Source: Sabellastarte sp. h YS-2021
Lineage: Eukaryota > Annelida > Polychaeta > Sabellida > Sabellidae
DNA: 64,000 bases
Direction of reading: 5' to 3'
Assembly (NCBI GenBank): GCA_964017235.1
Contig: OZ024935.1
Coordinates: 88,937,052-89,001,051 of the forward strand
In this document: in pieces, positions 12,058 through 23,070 of the stretch
Position numbering within the stretch: position 1 is the first letter of the stretch
Layout: each line of letters opens with the position of its first letter
Program-made: the position numbers and the translations under genes
Notes under the pieces: generated by a model
What the model was told of the DNA's origin: nothing
Databases searched by the model: none
What the model saw: the letters and a program-made list of their open reading frames with translations, nothing else

Positions 12058-15000
12058 CTGTAAACAACAGTTAACAATTTGAAATGTTAGCAAAGCCCTT
12101 AGTATGATAGCATGATTTAATCTAATCATACTTTATAGTTTCCAATCTTTAGCTGTAATGGCTGTATATACCATTTTATGTGGTTGTATCAATGCATACT
12201 TGAACTTTGCTTCATGACCTTGTCTTTACTGTTTCACATTTGAATCTTGTATCTTAGTCTTACACATTTAAAAATAAATCACCCTGTAAAGCAATCCATG
12301 CCCCTCCATCCCTACACCTTGTAATTTTAGTTTAACATGTGAGAAGACATAACTATTTCAACACATTTTTTTTTTAAATCTACCACATGGTGAAAACATT
12401 GCCCATGTTGTGTTGAATGCATCCCACCTAAATATAAGTCCTGGATACCACTAAGAAATGACACAAATGACCCTTAATGAGTTAAATATTTTAGGCATTT
12501 TTGAGGTCATTATGGAATGGTGTGAACTTGGTATAACTGGTAGAACCCAGGACACACAAAACTACTTTTGTTGTATTTATCCTCGACCAAATATCGTAAT
12601 GTTCCAAGCTGCAAATTCCACCTGTCAAAGAGATACTGCAGACATTCTTCCAATCTTACACATTATGGAATGGTGTGAACTTGGTATAACTGGTAGAACC
12701 CAGGACACACAAAACTACTTTTGTTGTATTTATCCTCGACCAAATATCTCCTTTAACAGCAGATTCAAGTGATATTTGATCCATCCTGACTACACAAGTA
12801 ACATTAACATGCAGAATGATTGTGTCCATTTGGCAAACACCATCAGCTTGACAAAACAGTCAACAATTTGAGAAAATGTACTTATATGAAAGGCAGAGGC
12901 TATGATATGGTCAGTTAAGAAATGTCCCTGACGCTTTCAAGCCTTCCACAAGGTATAGGACCTAATAACAGAGAACCAACAGTTTTAGCAATCACCAGAG
13001 TCATTAGGTAGCTGTACCTGGGATTGTAACTATGCCTTTTTGTTCTTAGGCAAAAGTAACCAATGACTGTTCTTCTGGTCATACATGGGTATTTGACGAA
13101 ACATATTATGTTACAACTGAGAATCAAAATGTTTGTAATAAACTAAGACAAAATCAACCTTTTTACATGCATAAATAAATTTTAATAAGCATACTTTGCC
13201 AATTACAAAACAAATACATATATATCTTTCAATTACATGATAAAAAAGTACACCAACCTAAAATTGTCACAGTCCTACCAAGCATGATATCATTCTCCCC
13301 AGAGTAAACATATGGATTCGGCAGACATAGGTTAGTCACTCCTCTGAGTGAGGATAAACATACAGCTGCAATTTTGACTGATGGGGTACGTTCAATGTCC
13401 AAGGAAAAATAAGAAAGACAATCATTGCTTTCCATAGATTCCAGTTTGGGCATAAATAAGGTAACACTACATCTCTGTTGAACACCTGTAGCACATTTAG
13501 GCCCAAGATTAAGAGGTTTTGAATTGAAACAAGCTGCCACAGCCCATATGGTTCCACTAATGTCTTTCAAGAAGCATCCCACCTGTCCAAAATATACGTT
13601 TTCGGCTTTTCTCCCTCGGTTGGAATGCTGAACCGAAATGGACATCCAGTTTTCTTTACGCTGTTGTCTTTGTAAAAGATTACTTTCTTGATAATATAAT
13701 TCTGTGGGTGAACAGTTTGGTTGCACAATTTCCCACCTGAGCACATCGTGATGTGAAATTATGTTTTTCAATAAGTGTCCGTCATCTGTTGTGCTTTCAA
13801 GCATGTGAATGAAAACCACTGTCTTGTCACAATTTCTGGAAATTCCACAAATGGCAGAACTCCTAAATCACAAACAATTAAATTTGTAAGTCAATCTCTC
13901 ACTAAAAGGTGAAAGCTGAAGCTGTTTGCAAAATTTATACCTAATGTCACATGTGGACGGTGGCTCAATCAATCCTACATATTTACTGAAGTCTATTCGA
14001 ATGGAAGACCAAAATGTGACAGATGCCTTTTAGTAGAGCAAACCTCCAAATGTATTAGCTAATACCCTGTTTCATTTTCAAGACTTAATACAAGACTTTT
14101 CAGTTCCTGCTCTATAATTTTACACAGCTGGAAAACTTTAAAAAACCGATGATTTGCTGAAATAAAGATATAAGTTTCATGATCTCCACTAGACTAAAGA
14201 TAAGTTATAGCAACAACACACAATCACTCTTGGGAAAGTGGACATGACTAATTAACAGATTCATATGACTAATCTTTCCATGCCACAAGTCTACTCAGCT
14301 CAGTTTTAAATAAAGAAAATACAAGTGTTACCCTTAGCAGCCAAAAGATTAGTTGAAGCACTCTCAATATAAGTTGTGGCAGCCTAAAAATTAGTAGGTG
14401 ACTGATGAAAAATATTAGTCGTGGCAACTTGTGACGGAAATAGTCCTTAGCAAAGGTAAATAAACATGTAAATATGTCTATATCTATATGACCTTCCCAA
14501 AAGATAAGCCATATGACCTCCATGATATTGCTTCTGGCCACAACCTCAGAGCAGTTGGGTATCAGATTTGAGGTACAAAGTAAAATATTGGTGTTGTCTA
14601 AAGACTAAACAAGTGAATAATGTTTATGTCAGATGTTGGCTAGGCATAATATTTGAAAAGTGTTCCTATATACCCTTTTTTGCTGACAATCTGTCTGATA
14701 CATGACAAGTGACCATCTAATGTTTCTTTCCACATGTTTTTGATGTTTTGTGCAGATCTTGAGTAAAGAGACTCTGAAAGAAAATTAACCACATGTTATC
14801 ATGTTATACAAAAGGATAATACAAATATAAGGCTGTACAAAACCAAAAGAACAGCAAAATGTCATGCTATTCAAATAAAAAAGTGAGATAATATCTACAC
14901 GCAGTTGAAAAATTCTGGAAAAGCAGAAAATATTTACCCCAATGTTGATTATATCCTATAACTGGTGATGGTCTGATAACACTCTTTTCTGAAAGTACAG

Positions 15001-18000
15001 TAAGGTTTTATACAGATTAGCTATTGGCTACTCATTAGATTCACAAAATACAATACATTATTTGAGAAAACTTCATGTCAGTTCATATTTTTGTTTGCTG
15101 CAAGTCGTTAATAAGTAGTTTTGAAAAGATGATTGTACGTGAAAATATTCCTGAGAAAAAAACATGAAAACACAAATTTATCCAGGTATACACACTGTAT
15201 ACTGTTTGTATATTTTTTTATTCATAAAGGTAAAATTATTAAGATTTATTAAAAATGATTGTATGAATTGGGGTTTAGTTAAAATGTATTCATGAAGATA
15301 TTCAAATACTTTTCAAAAAGTATTCATATTCGTATTCGAATACTTTTGAAACTGATGTATTTGTATTCATATTTGTATTCATGGAAATGAAAAGTGTTAA
15401 TATTCGAAAAGAAATTTCAGGGGTCATTGAAATATGAAGGCACCATATAAATCACATTTCATAGAAGCAAGAAATAAATTTTACAAATTATTAAGAACAG
15501 CAGAATGAATTTATATTCTATTTCTATGAAAATATTGAAAATGTAAGTAGAAGTAACCAAAGGGTATTTTTGAATAAATCACGGAATTTAGGACTTAGGA
15601 AACAACAGTTCCCATATTAAGTATATCATAACTGTTCTATAACCTCTGACTCAAAAGATGTGCTTTATTCGTGGAAAAGAGGTTTTAAAAATTATACATC
15701 CAATCGTTGGAGAAGGATAGGTCTCAGTGTGAGTTTGAAGACGAAATTAAAAGTTAAAAAAATAAACCTAGAATCTAACAGCAATTGTCACAATTAAAAG
15801 TTTAAAAAACAAACCTAGAATCTAACAGCAATTGTCACAACTTATTGAATATCCTAATATACAAGTTAGAAGTTCAATAAGCATTTAAGTGTAAAACAGG
15901 AAAGCTGTTGGAATTGATTGAATCCCAAATGTAGTTAAAAAGCACAATCAATTTTAAAATGCTACTGCACAGATTACTTATTTTTGTTTCATTGACCATG
16001 TTATATCAGGTATTTTTGGCTGAATGCAATTATAAAACTTATTCCAAAAGGGGAGGATAAAGACCCATATCTACCATTAAGTTACAGCGGCATCAGTCTA
16101 CTCTCATGCAGTGTGAGTTTGAAGACGAAATTAAAAGTTAAAAAAATAAACCTAGAATCTAACAGCAATTGTCACAATTAAAAGTTTAAAAAACAAACCT
16201 AGAATCTAACAGCAATTGTCACAACTTATTGAATATCCTAATATACAAGTTAGAATATACTCGAATATTTTAAGCAACAAACTCAGTAAATATTTGGAAA
16301 CAAATAATACAATTTTTGATGAACAGAATGGTTTTAGAATGGGTGGAGCAAGTGAAGATTATATTTTTCTTATCATCTGTTATCCGAAATAGACTATTAC
16401 AAATTAAATGTACATTTGAAGCTTTCATTCACATGAAGAAAGCATTTGATAGCATCAACAGTAATTTATCCTATTACAAATTGCTTCTGAATTCTATTAT
16501 GAATGGTTGTTATTATATATTATGCAAGAATTTTTATGACAATACTTTGTCAGCAGTGTTGGTCAAGAGTGAACTATCTGACTTGTTTGTAACAGAATCT
16601 GTTGTTAGACAAGGAGATAAACTGCAACCTACATCATTTTCCTTGATTTTAAATTACTTAAAAATAGAACTTAAAAACAAAAACTTTGGGGATTAAGTTA
16701 AATGATGTTCATTTATCTATCTTGTCATATGCAGATTATACTGTGTAAATAAATGAAAAAGGAAAGTAATTTACAGAAAATATTGTCTGTTCTCTATGAT
16801 TGGCGTAACAAATGGCAGATGAAAGTCAATGTTAATAAACAGAAGTTGTTCATTTCGGAAAAACAAAACAATCAATATGTTATAAATATAGAGGCATCTT
16901 ATTTGACCAGCATCTTAGCTTCAAAGGTTGTACACAAAGCTTAGGTACTATGTATTCAAACAAGGTATTAACACTGCGCCCTATCTCAAAAGATACCTCG
17001 ATTTTAATAGTCACTTCTTGCTCAGTTACGCCTTGGGATTCTTTTTTATCTTTATAGTGATTAATAAGAGCATCAGACTACATATACGTTACATGGCACT
17101 ATAATAAATAATGAAATCGAATATAACTTAAAACTAAATGTGTATAACTGTATGTGTATAAGCTATTCAAGCAACATAGTCTCATTGTAACACATTCTTC
17201 TCCAATTTCTGAGATCACAGGTTCACATATGTACCACAGCTGTCTACCAACGCTGAATTATTTATTGTGTAAAAACTTGATGTGTTATGTGTGACCTTAC
17301 ACCTATGTTATGAACTGACTAATACATGGGGCTAAATATAATTTTCTATCAATATAAATAAACTAAAACTCTTACCAATTGTAACAATTTGGTTATGTGG
17401 GGTCAGGGTTAAAGCAGCCTCATAGTGACCAGATGTAAGTGCAAGCCATAATCCAACCTGTGTATCATCACTTGAAAATTTCTTTTTGCTTTTCTCTATC
17501 ATGTCTCTGATTTTATCTCTGATTCTATCAGGGATTGCTGCCATCATTTTTATAATTAGTGGATAGTCTTCCTCCTGTATGGCACTGAAAAAACTTCCAT
17601 AGTTCTCAGGGACAAGTTCTGAAGCAGCTTGTGCAATTTGTACTAAGACAGGTTTGGAACACAAAGTTTTCAGAACTTTCTTGTGGAAGTATTCCGCCAT
17701 GTCAGTTTGGCCATTGGTGACGGCTAATTGCAGTCCAAGTTCAAGATAATGTGAAATTTGCTTTGTTTTAAATTGTTTAAAATGTTCCAGTATGATATCC
17801 ATAATTTCAGCAGTTGATGTCAAACAAGCATGCAACAAAGTAGAATTAAGATTAGTTTCTGTTAGAGCGCCATGCTGAAGAAGTATTTTGAAAGCTGCTA
17901 CATTTCCAGATATCATGCATTGCTGCAAAGGTGTTGTACCTGATGAATCCAGTAGTTGTAAATCAGCACCATTGGTGCACAACAATCTTGTAATCTCAGC

Positions 18001-20405
18001 TGACATGGTGCAAGTATTTGTAACACAAAGTGAAAGAGCTGTATTTCCATTAATGTCAACAAAATTGACATCCACATTGTTGTTTAGCAGTTCAGCACAT
18101 TGCTCATAGTCAAATACTCCAACTGCTTTGAGCAATGCCAGTTCCTTATTTTGGGTGGGGTTCCTTAATCCCAAATGGTTTTCTATGAGCTCCAAAATAT
18201 GTTGATCCTGTTGAGAGGATGCCATAGCTATGACATCTCTTCCATTTCTGTCTTTGATTGAAACATTTGCATTGTAGTCTAACAACAATTCTACCATATC
18301 TGCATAACCCAACTCTGTGGCATACATTAATGCTGTCATACCAGACAGATCTTGCTTATTCACATCAGCTTCCTTTTGCAAAAGCCAAATTGCACAATTT
18401 TTATTATGGTGAATTATTGCTGTCAATAATGGAGTCTTTCCATCTTCAGTTTGTAGGTTGATATTGGCACCTGCATTCATCAACCGCACCAATTCATCTT
18501 GCGATTCACACCCTCTTTTACATAGGACTAATAGTTCTGCTTGTGCAGGTTGCTGAATTAATGATTCATTGTCTGAACCTTGCACAGTGTATGAAATACC
18601 CATTTTATCCATGAGAAAGTTACTAATGTCAGTGTGATTTTCAGAAATAGCCAATTCTAAGGCTGTGTTTCTATCATTATTCATTAAATTAACATCTGCT
18701 CCATGTTGAACCAGGTATTTCACAGGTTCCAAATTTCCAGCAGCTGATGCAAACATCAATGGTGTGCATTGTTCTCCTTGAGATTTGTTGATATCAAACC
18801 TTCTTTCTTCGACCAAATATTTTAGACATTCTAGGTTTCCAGAGACAGCTGCAATACCAAGTGGAGTTCCAACCAAAGGACAATATTTGTCTCCATAAGC
18901 ACCATGTTCTATTAGACATCTGAGAATAAAGGCATTTTCTAAAGCTGCAGCACCGTGAACTGGAGAAACAAACATGTCTGGATTATCACTATCTTGATAA
19001 ACTGCATTTAGTATGGCGCCTGCTTCAACCAGTGTTTCTACTACATTTCGATGATCATTCCCTATTGCAACACAGAGGGCAGAAGTATTTAAGCTGTAGC
19101 AGTTTACTAGTGATCCCTTTTGGATCAGCCAATGAACAATATGTGCATGACCAGCATGTGCTGCCAAAGTAAGTGCTGTTTCACCACTTATAGTTCTTTC
19201 ATGAATGTTAGCACCATTTTCCAGGAGAAACTGTGCAATGGATAGGTGGCCATTCATACAGGAAACATGAAATGCTGTTACAGAAGTTTCACTGGGTTCC
19301 AAAAAGTGGACAATTTCTTCCCCAAACTGACTGACAAGAGCTTCAACAGAATCTTCATCTCCATTTTCGCTTGCAAGTATCAATCTTCTCCCAGATTCAG
19401 TATCAGGCCAGTTATGGCACTGTGATGCCTGATTCAAAATTTGCTGTATTTCACTGTTATCACTAAAGAATGCATATTCTAAAGCATCAAATCCTTCATT
19501 ATCTTTGATATTTAAGTCACATACCACACTAACGAGGTATTTTACAATGTCAACGTGTCCGTTTTTAGCTGCCAGGATTAAAGCTGTCTCATTATTTTCA
19601 CTTCTACAATCTATATGTGCGCCCATCTCTATACACAATTTAACCTTGTCTGACTGTCCAGAGAGAACACACCTATGTAAGATATTATAACCACTACTAT
19701 TCAAACCATCCAAATCTGCATTATGTGCAAAAAGTACATCCACCACCTTCACTTGTTTGTTGCTGACTGCATAATCCAGAACTGTCACACCATTGTTGTT
19801 TTTGACATGCAGCCTTGCTGGATTCTCTAACAATAGTTCATGTACCCTCTCGGAATGTCCCTTGAATGCGCACATCTAAAGTAATTCAAAATTGTTAAAC
19901 ACATTTTCACCATACAATTGGAGGACAATAAAGATAAAAATACTTTGAAACATGTATAAATTGACATTTCTTCTTGTTACAGGAATTTGGTTTTACTAAT
20001 TTGTAAAACTACTTTATATGTATTTTATTTTAATATGTTTATTTTAAATAGAAATTTTAAAGTGTGTGCATGGCATATCTTAAATAAGGTGAATCTGAAT
20101 ACATAACTGTTCTTCATGTTGTTTAAAAGCGTTGAAGGAAGCCACAAGAAGCCACATCATGAAATCCATAGACTTAAAAAATGTGGTTCATTCTTAAGAG
20201 AAATTGTGCAGTATATGTAAACAATAAAGATGTATTATAATATCATAATTGTGTCAATAGGGAAAAATAATCTGAGGTACGGGGTTTCCAGAGATACCAT
20301 AAGCTCAGTGACGCCAGGACAGGCAGGGGAATTCAAATCTTCATCTGCAGTAATGACAACTCCAGTCAGACATTGGTTGTGTTGCTGTTCTGGTTCTGCC
20401 ATTGC
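11729..20405 (-). CDS. Gene 1: ankyrin-repeat protein with degenerate protease-like C terminus (spliced)
   Basis: Proposed segments on the minus strand are 20405-20298, 19875-17376, 14773-14674, 13862-13258 and 12057-11729 (stop at 11731-11729). Intron phases agree at every joint: 0, 1, 2, 1. The total is 3,642 bp, exactly 1,214 codons. The first junction rebuilds an ankyrin motif: GVTELM from exon A plus MCAFKGHSERV from the next exon gives G.T.L..CA..GH. The product has an acidic leader of about 30 residues, about twenty ankyrin repeats, a helical linker and a C-terminal domain. Ankyrin arrays bind protein partners, so an intracellular scaffold or regulator is likely. The partner and exact role are unknown. 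Further 5' exons may exist. Two more copies of the first exon lie upstream. Confidence 0.8.
12509..12748. repeat. 87-bp perfect direct repeat flanking a 66-bp exon copy
   Basis: 12509-12595 and 12662-12748 read identically. The 66 bases between them (12596-12661) are identical to 11740-11805 in the last coding exon of gene 1. All lies inside the final intron. Perfect identity implies a recent event. Confidence 0.9.
12596..12870 (-). pseudogene. Decayed second copy of gene 1 last exon
   Basis: 12596-12661 copies the exon's 3' part exactly. 12796-12870 is a diverged copy of its 5' part and acceptor (shared 'ACATTAACATCCAGAATGAT'-type sequence, 'CACCATCAGCT', 'CAACAATTTGA' against 12012-12085). 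The middle has been replaced by the 87-bp repeat. The order and strand are those of a tandem exon duplication. The acceptor reads GTCAAG|CTGATGG instead of TTACAG, so splicing is likely weak or lost. Confidence 0.7.
13258..13862 (-). CDS. Gene 1 fourth segment: protease-like domain, N-terminal half
   Basis: Acceptor GTGATTTAG|GAGTTC; donor TTAG|GTTGGT, usable but weak. The 605-bp exon starts in phase 2 and ends in phase 1, fitting both neighbours. It reads SSAICGISRNCDKTVVFIHM and later QVGCFLKDISGTIWAVAACF. The latter resembles the G.iW..TAAHC box of trypsin-fold peptidases with the His missing. Together with the Val-for-Ser change in the last exon, this suggests a catalytically dead fold. 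The domain call is inference from short motifs; a structure prediction would decide it. Confidence 0.72.
14674..14773 (-). CDS. Gene 1 third segment: 100-bp linker exon
   Basis: Acceptor TTTTCTTTCAG|AGTCTC, with a strong pyrimidine tract; donor AAGG|GTATAT. It completes a GAG codon from the preceding exon and encodes LYSRSAQNIKNMWKETLDGH followed by a short basic end (IVSKKG). The phase fit on both sides supports it although it is too short to stand out as an open frame. Confidence 0.7.
15725..15871. repeat. 147-bp repeat, copy 1
   Basis: Matches 16109-16255 over 147 bases with no difference that I can see. Each copy contains a tandem pair of a unit including 'AACCTAGAATCTAACAGCA'. Copy 2 interrupts a LINE frame. 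Confidence 0.9.
15900..16960 (+). mobile_element. LINE reverse transcriptase remnant in gene 1 intron
   Basis: Plus-strand blocks in order: IPKGGEDKDPYLPLSYSGIS (about 16045-16104), then NILSNKLSKYLE, DEQNGFRMGGASEDYIF (about 16320-16370), MKKAFDSINS (16435-16464), VVRQGDKLQP (16600-16630), LSYADYTV (degenerate YADD, about 16723) and SVLYDWRNKWQMKVNVNKQK (about 16786-16845). This is the standard non-LTR reverse-transcriptase order; the QNGFR.G...D.IF and DW.NKW..KVN.NK.K wording is common in invertebrate LINEs. Stops, a YADY active site and a 147-bp insertion (16109-16255) make it dead. It lies antisense in the 2.6-kb intron between 17375 and 14774. Confidence 0.82.
16109..16255. repeat. 147-bp repeat, copy 2, inside LINE coding region
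   Basis: Sits exactly between the ISLLSC block and the NILSNKLSKYLE block of the LINE, which would otherwise be adjacent. It is the inserted copy of the pair. Confidence 0.88.
17376..19875 (-). CDS. Gene 1 second segment: large ankyrin-repeat exon (2.5 kb)
   Basis: Single uninterrupted 2,500-bp exon: acceptor ATTACTTTAG|ATGTGC at 19876, donor ATTG|GTAAG at 17375. It encodes repeat after repeat of the 33-residue ankyrin pattern, such as NGHVDIVKYLVS, NGHLSIAQFLLENGANI, AGHAHIVHWLIQKGS, AGNLEPVKYLVQHGADV and LGYADMVELLLDYNANV. A less regular helical stretch covers about the last 200 residues (ELGLQLAVTNGQTDMAEYF, MAAIPDRIRDKIRDMIEKSK). The whole repeat array in one exon is unusual for animal ankyrin genes, which often have many introns. 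The open frame runs past the donor to 17332, but the splice joint to 14773 fits better. Confidence 0.92.
20298..20405 (-). CDS. Gene 1 first visible exon, copy A1 (nearest)
   Basis: 108 bp, 36 codons, phase 0 at both ends. Acceptor GATATTTACAG|GCAATGG; donor CTTATG|GTATCT. It reads A-M-AEPEQQHNQCLTGVVITADE and then DLNSPACPGVTELM. The ATG sits in a good initiation context (GCAATGG), so it may hold the start codon. The end supplies the first half of an ankyrin repeat completed in the next exon. Two further near-identical copies lie at 20940-21047 and 22259-22366. Confidence 0.75.
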
Positions 20406-20704
20406 CTGTAAATATCAAAATCAAACAACATTCATTTTAGACTTGATATATTATGGAGGAAAAATATCAAAGTAGTCATCACAGGGAATACAAAAGGTCT
20501 TTTGCAAGCTTATTTTGTGAAAAAAAATATATTTAAATCCCAGAAAACCAAACACAATTATTTGCACAATAAATGAAATCCTCACTGCTGCAAACCGTTG
20601 TCTCATAAGCATAGCAGTGTAGCCAACCTACTTTATTTTAATAAATTTATTTGAAATGGAAATTTTGAAATGTGTGCACTGCATATCTTCTCAGATAGAA
20701 AAAA

Positions 20705-21211
20705 AATACTCGACTCAGTAAGATGAATCCAAAAACATAAACTGTCATTCATGTCATTCAAAAGAGTTTTTCAAGGAAGCCACAGGAAGCCACATCATGA
20801 AATCCATAATTAGACTTTAAAAATGTGGTTCATTCTTAAGAGAAACTGTGCAGAATATGTAAACAATAAAAGATGTATTATAATATCATAATTGTGTCAA
20901 TAGGGAAAGTAATCTGAGGTACGGGGTTTCCAGAGATACCATAAGCTCAGTGACGCCAGGACAGGCAGGGGAATTCAAATCTTCATCTGCAGTAATTACA
21001 ACTCCAGTCAGACATTGGTTGTGTTGCTGTTCTGGTTCTGCCATTGCCTGTAAATATCAAAATCAAACAACATTCATTTTAGACTTGATAAATAATACAC
21101 AGAGAATATCAAAGGATTTTTGTCAGCTTAATTTTTACTAAAATATTTAAACCCCAGAAAACCAAACACAATTATTTGTACAATAAATCAAATCCTCACT
21201 GCTACAGACCA
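20705..21211 (-). repeat. 507-bp duplicated segment, copy A2
   Basis: Nearly identical to 22024-22530; I counted only a handful of differences. Both carry the 36-codon exon and its flanks. The older relative A1 spans about 20022-20620 and is clearly more diverged outside the exon. Duplication therefore happened at least twice. Confidence 0.88.
20940..21047 (-). CDS. Gene 1 exon copy A2
   Basis: Same acceptor and donor as A1, and the same 36 residues. One synonymous change (GTA for GTC) is visible. Because the exon is phase 0-0, it could replace A1, be added to it or be skipped without breaking the frame. Exon use cannot be told from DNA alone. Confidence 0.65.
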
Positions 21212-21219
21212 GGATTTGA

Positions 21220-22025
21220 TGCCCAATGTTCACGCTATTGTTGGAAAAGTGGAAAAGGCAACTAAATGTGATATCTCTTATACTCTTACCAGAAACAATT
21301 ATTAGCCAAGTGAACATTTAAGACTCCACCAAATTAACAAAGTTATAAACTTAGGCAAGTGGACTTTAAATCTTACAGAAATTGGAAATTTAATTAAATG
21401 TAATTAGGTATGAAATGGTGGCATAATACACATACCACATTAAAATAACCCAATGGTATAACTTTTTTTCAACAACAGGTGAGGAAGTTTGAATGATACA
21501 GTAAGGGGTTAAAGATCAAATTATTTTTATTAATATGTGGTATTCAAAGACTCAACACACTGAGGGAAATGAAACCAATATTTTATGGAAATGTTGTTCA
21601 AGCGTCAACAACAGTCGGTGAGTTTGCTGTGCACTTTTCAGATGGAGGATTGGCATACTAGGGTATGGTAAACCCCACTATCCAAGAGGTCAAAGTATGA
21701 TAAAAGGGCAATAACACGGTGACACGAAATCACTTGTTGGGCAAATTTCTGTAAATTAGAAAATGCAATTAGAAAGTGTTTGCAAGAGCTTTTCTTCTGC
21801 AACTTTGGGATTTTAGATGTGTTCAACAGTTTCCTACTGGTAAAGTTGATTTACTTATGGCCAATACTCTGGTTGGTATTCACTAGGACAATTGCAATTT
21901 ATTTTCAAGATTTTTTTTTCCAAATCCAAGTACATTAAATATAGCTTGAACAGAGATGTATCAATTATAGATAACCCAGAATCACTGCTATTATCTCTTT
22001 GATCTGGGCTTGAACCCAAACCCAA
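21220..22025. repeat. About 800-bp duplicated segment B, copy 1
   Basis: Begins TGCCCAATGTTCACGC and ends at TTGAACC. It recurs in the same orientation at 24833-25627 with about ten differences. It separates exon copies A2 and A3. No coding potential, TIRs or LTRs were seen, so it may be either a segmental duplication or an unclassified mobile element. Confidence 0.85.
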
Positions 22026-22530
22026 TACTCGACTCAGTAAGATGAATCCAAAAACATAAACTGTCATTCATGTCATTCAAAAGAGTTTTTCAAGGAAGCC
22101 ACAGGAAGCCACATCATGAAATCCATAATTAGACTTTAAAAATGTGGTTCATTCTTAAGAGAAACTGTGCAGAATATGTAAACAATAAAAGATGTATTAT
22201 AATATCATAATTGTGTCAATAGGGAAAGTAATCTGAGGTACGGGGTTTCCAGAGATACCATAAGCTCAGTGACGCCAGGACAGGCAGGGGAATTCAAATC
22301 TTCATCTGCAGTAATTACAACTCCAGTCAGACATCGGTTGTGTTGCTGTTCTGGTTCTGCCATTGCCTGTAAATATCAAAATCAAACAACATTCATTTTA
22401 GACTTGATAAATCATACACAGAGAATATCAAAGGTCTTTTGTCAGCTTAATTTTTACTAAAATATTTAAACCCCAGAAAACCAAACACAATTATTTGTAC
22501 AATAAATCAAATCCTCACTGCTACAGACCA
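22024..22530 (-). repeat. 507-bp duplicated segment, copy A3
   Basis: Pair of 20705-21211. It starts immediately at the end of segment B copy 1, at the shared 'AATACTCGACTCAG'. Confidence 0.88.
22259..22366 (-). CDS. Gene 1 exon copy A3 (most upstream)
   Basis: Same splice sites and length as A1 and A2. One replacement is visible: the codon before the Cys is CGA (Arg) instead of CAA (Gln). The preserved frame and splice sites suggest it is usable, or else too young to have decayed. Confidence 0.62.
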
Positions 22531-22680
22531 TAGTCTCGTTAGTGTAGCAGTAACTGGTGTACCCTACCTCCAAAAGCTCTTGAAAGATGAAAGCTACAGG
22601 CAATGAAAATACAACATCATAGGTCAAAGAATAAATGTTAATAAATCATACTCTGAGCCTTTAGCTCCTAGTTGCACACA

Positions 22681-23070
22681 TGGAGATACAAATTGGGACT
22701 CTTAAGAAACTTCTAATTAAAAGGCTAAAACAGATTCAGGCAATGAAAGACAGGCGAGAACATGAAAAGAGGATAGCTTTGGATACGTGGGATGCCAAGT
22801 CATACAGCAACTTTTTCAGCATCACCCATGAAACTCTAAGTGTGGAAGCAAACCTTCAATGTAGTGTCAAGGTTGATAAATCAAACCAAAAACTTTTATC
22901 CCAAAAGTGTGTGAGGTCATCAAAAAGAACACAGAGAAGCTGTATTTCAAGAGCAGTTGGAATGTTCTCACTTGGGGCCTAATGATAGATAGAAAACATA
23001 TCAGAATCAGGCTTCTGGAAGGTGATGGAAGTTTGTATTTTTCCATAGAAAATCGTATAAAAAGCTAGAA
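22681..23070 (+). pseudogene. Decayed coding fragment, copy 2
   Basis: An open frame from 22680 to 22982 reads TLKKLLIKRLKQIQAMKDRR, then EHEKRIALDTWDAKSYSNFF and a Val-Glu-Ala-Asn-Leu region. The protein then continues in another frame as PKVCEVIKKNTEKLYFKSSW, NVLTWGL and IRIRLLEGDGSLYFSIENR. The residue pattern is protein-like (charged helical start), and conservation with 10-400 supports coding ancestry. One frameshift breaks it. The family is not recognised. Its strand is opposite to gene 1. Confidence 0.5.

Noticed and set aside
17200-17240. Possible SINE B box (AGGTTCACAT)
   Set aside because: No A box, body or tail around it.
17332-17375. Extension of the large ankyrin exon to the stop at 17332
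   Set aside because: A consensus GTAAG donor at 17375 lies in phase with three further exons that give an exact codon total; the extension encodes a short hydrophobic tail only.
17888-19690. Plus-strand frames opposite the ankyrin exon
   Set aside because: Shadows of a strong minus-strand coding exon; no motif of their own.
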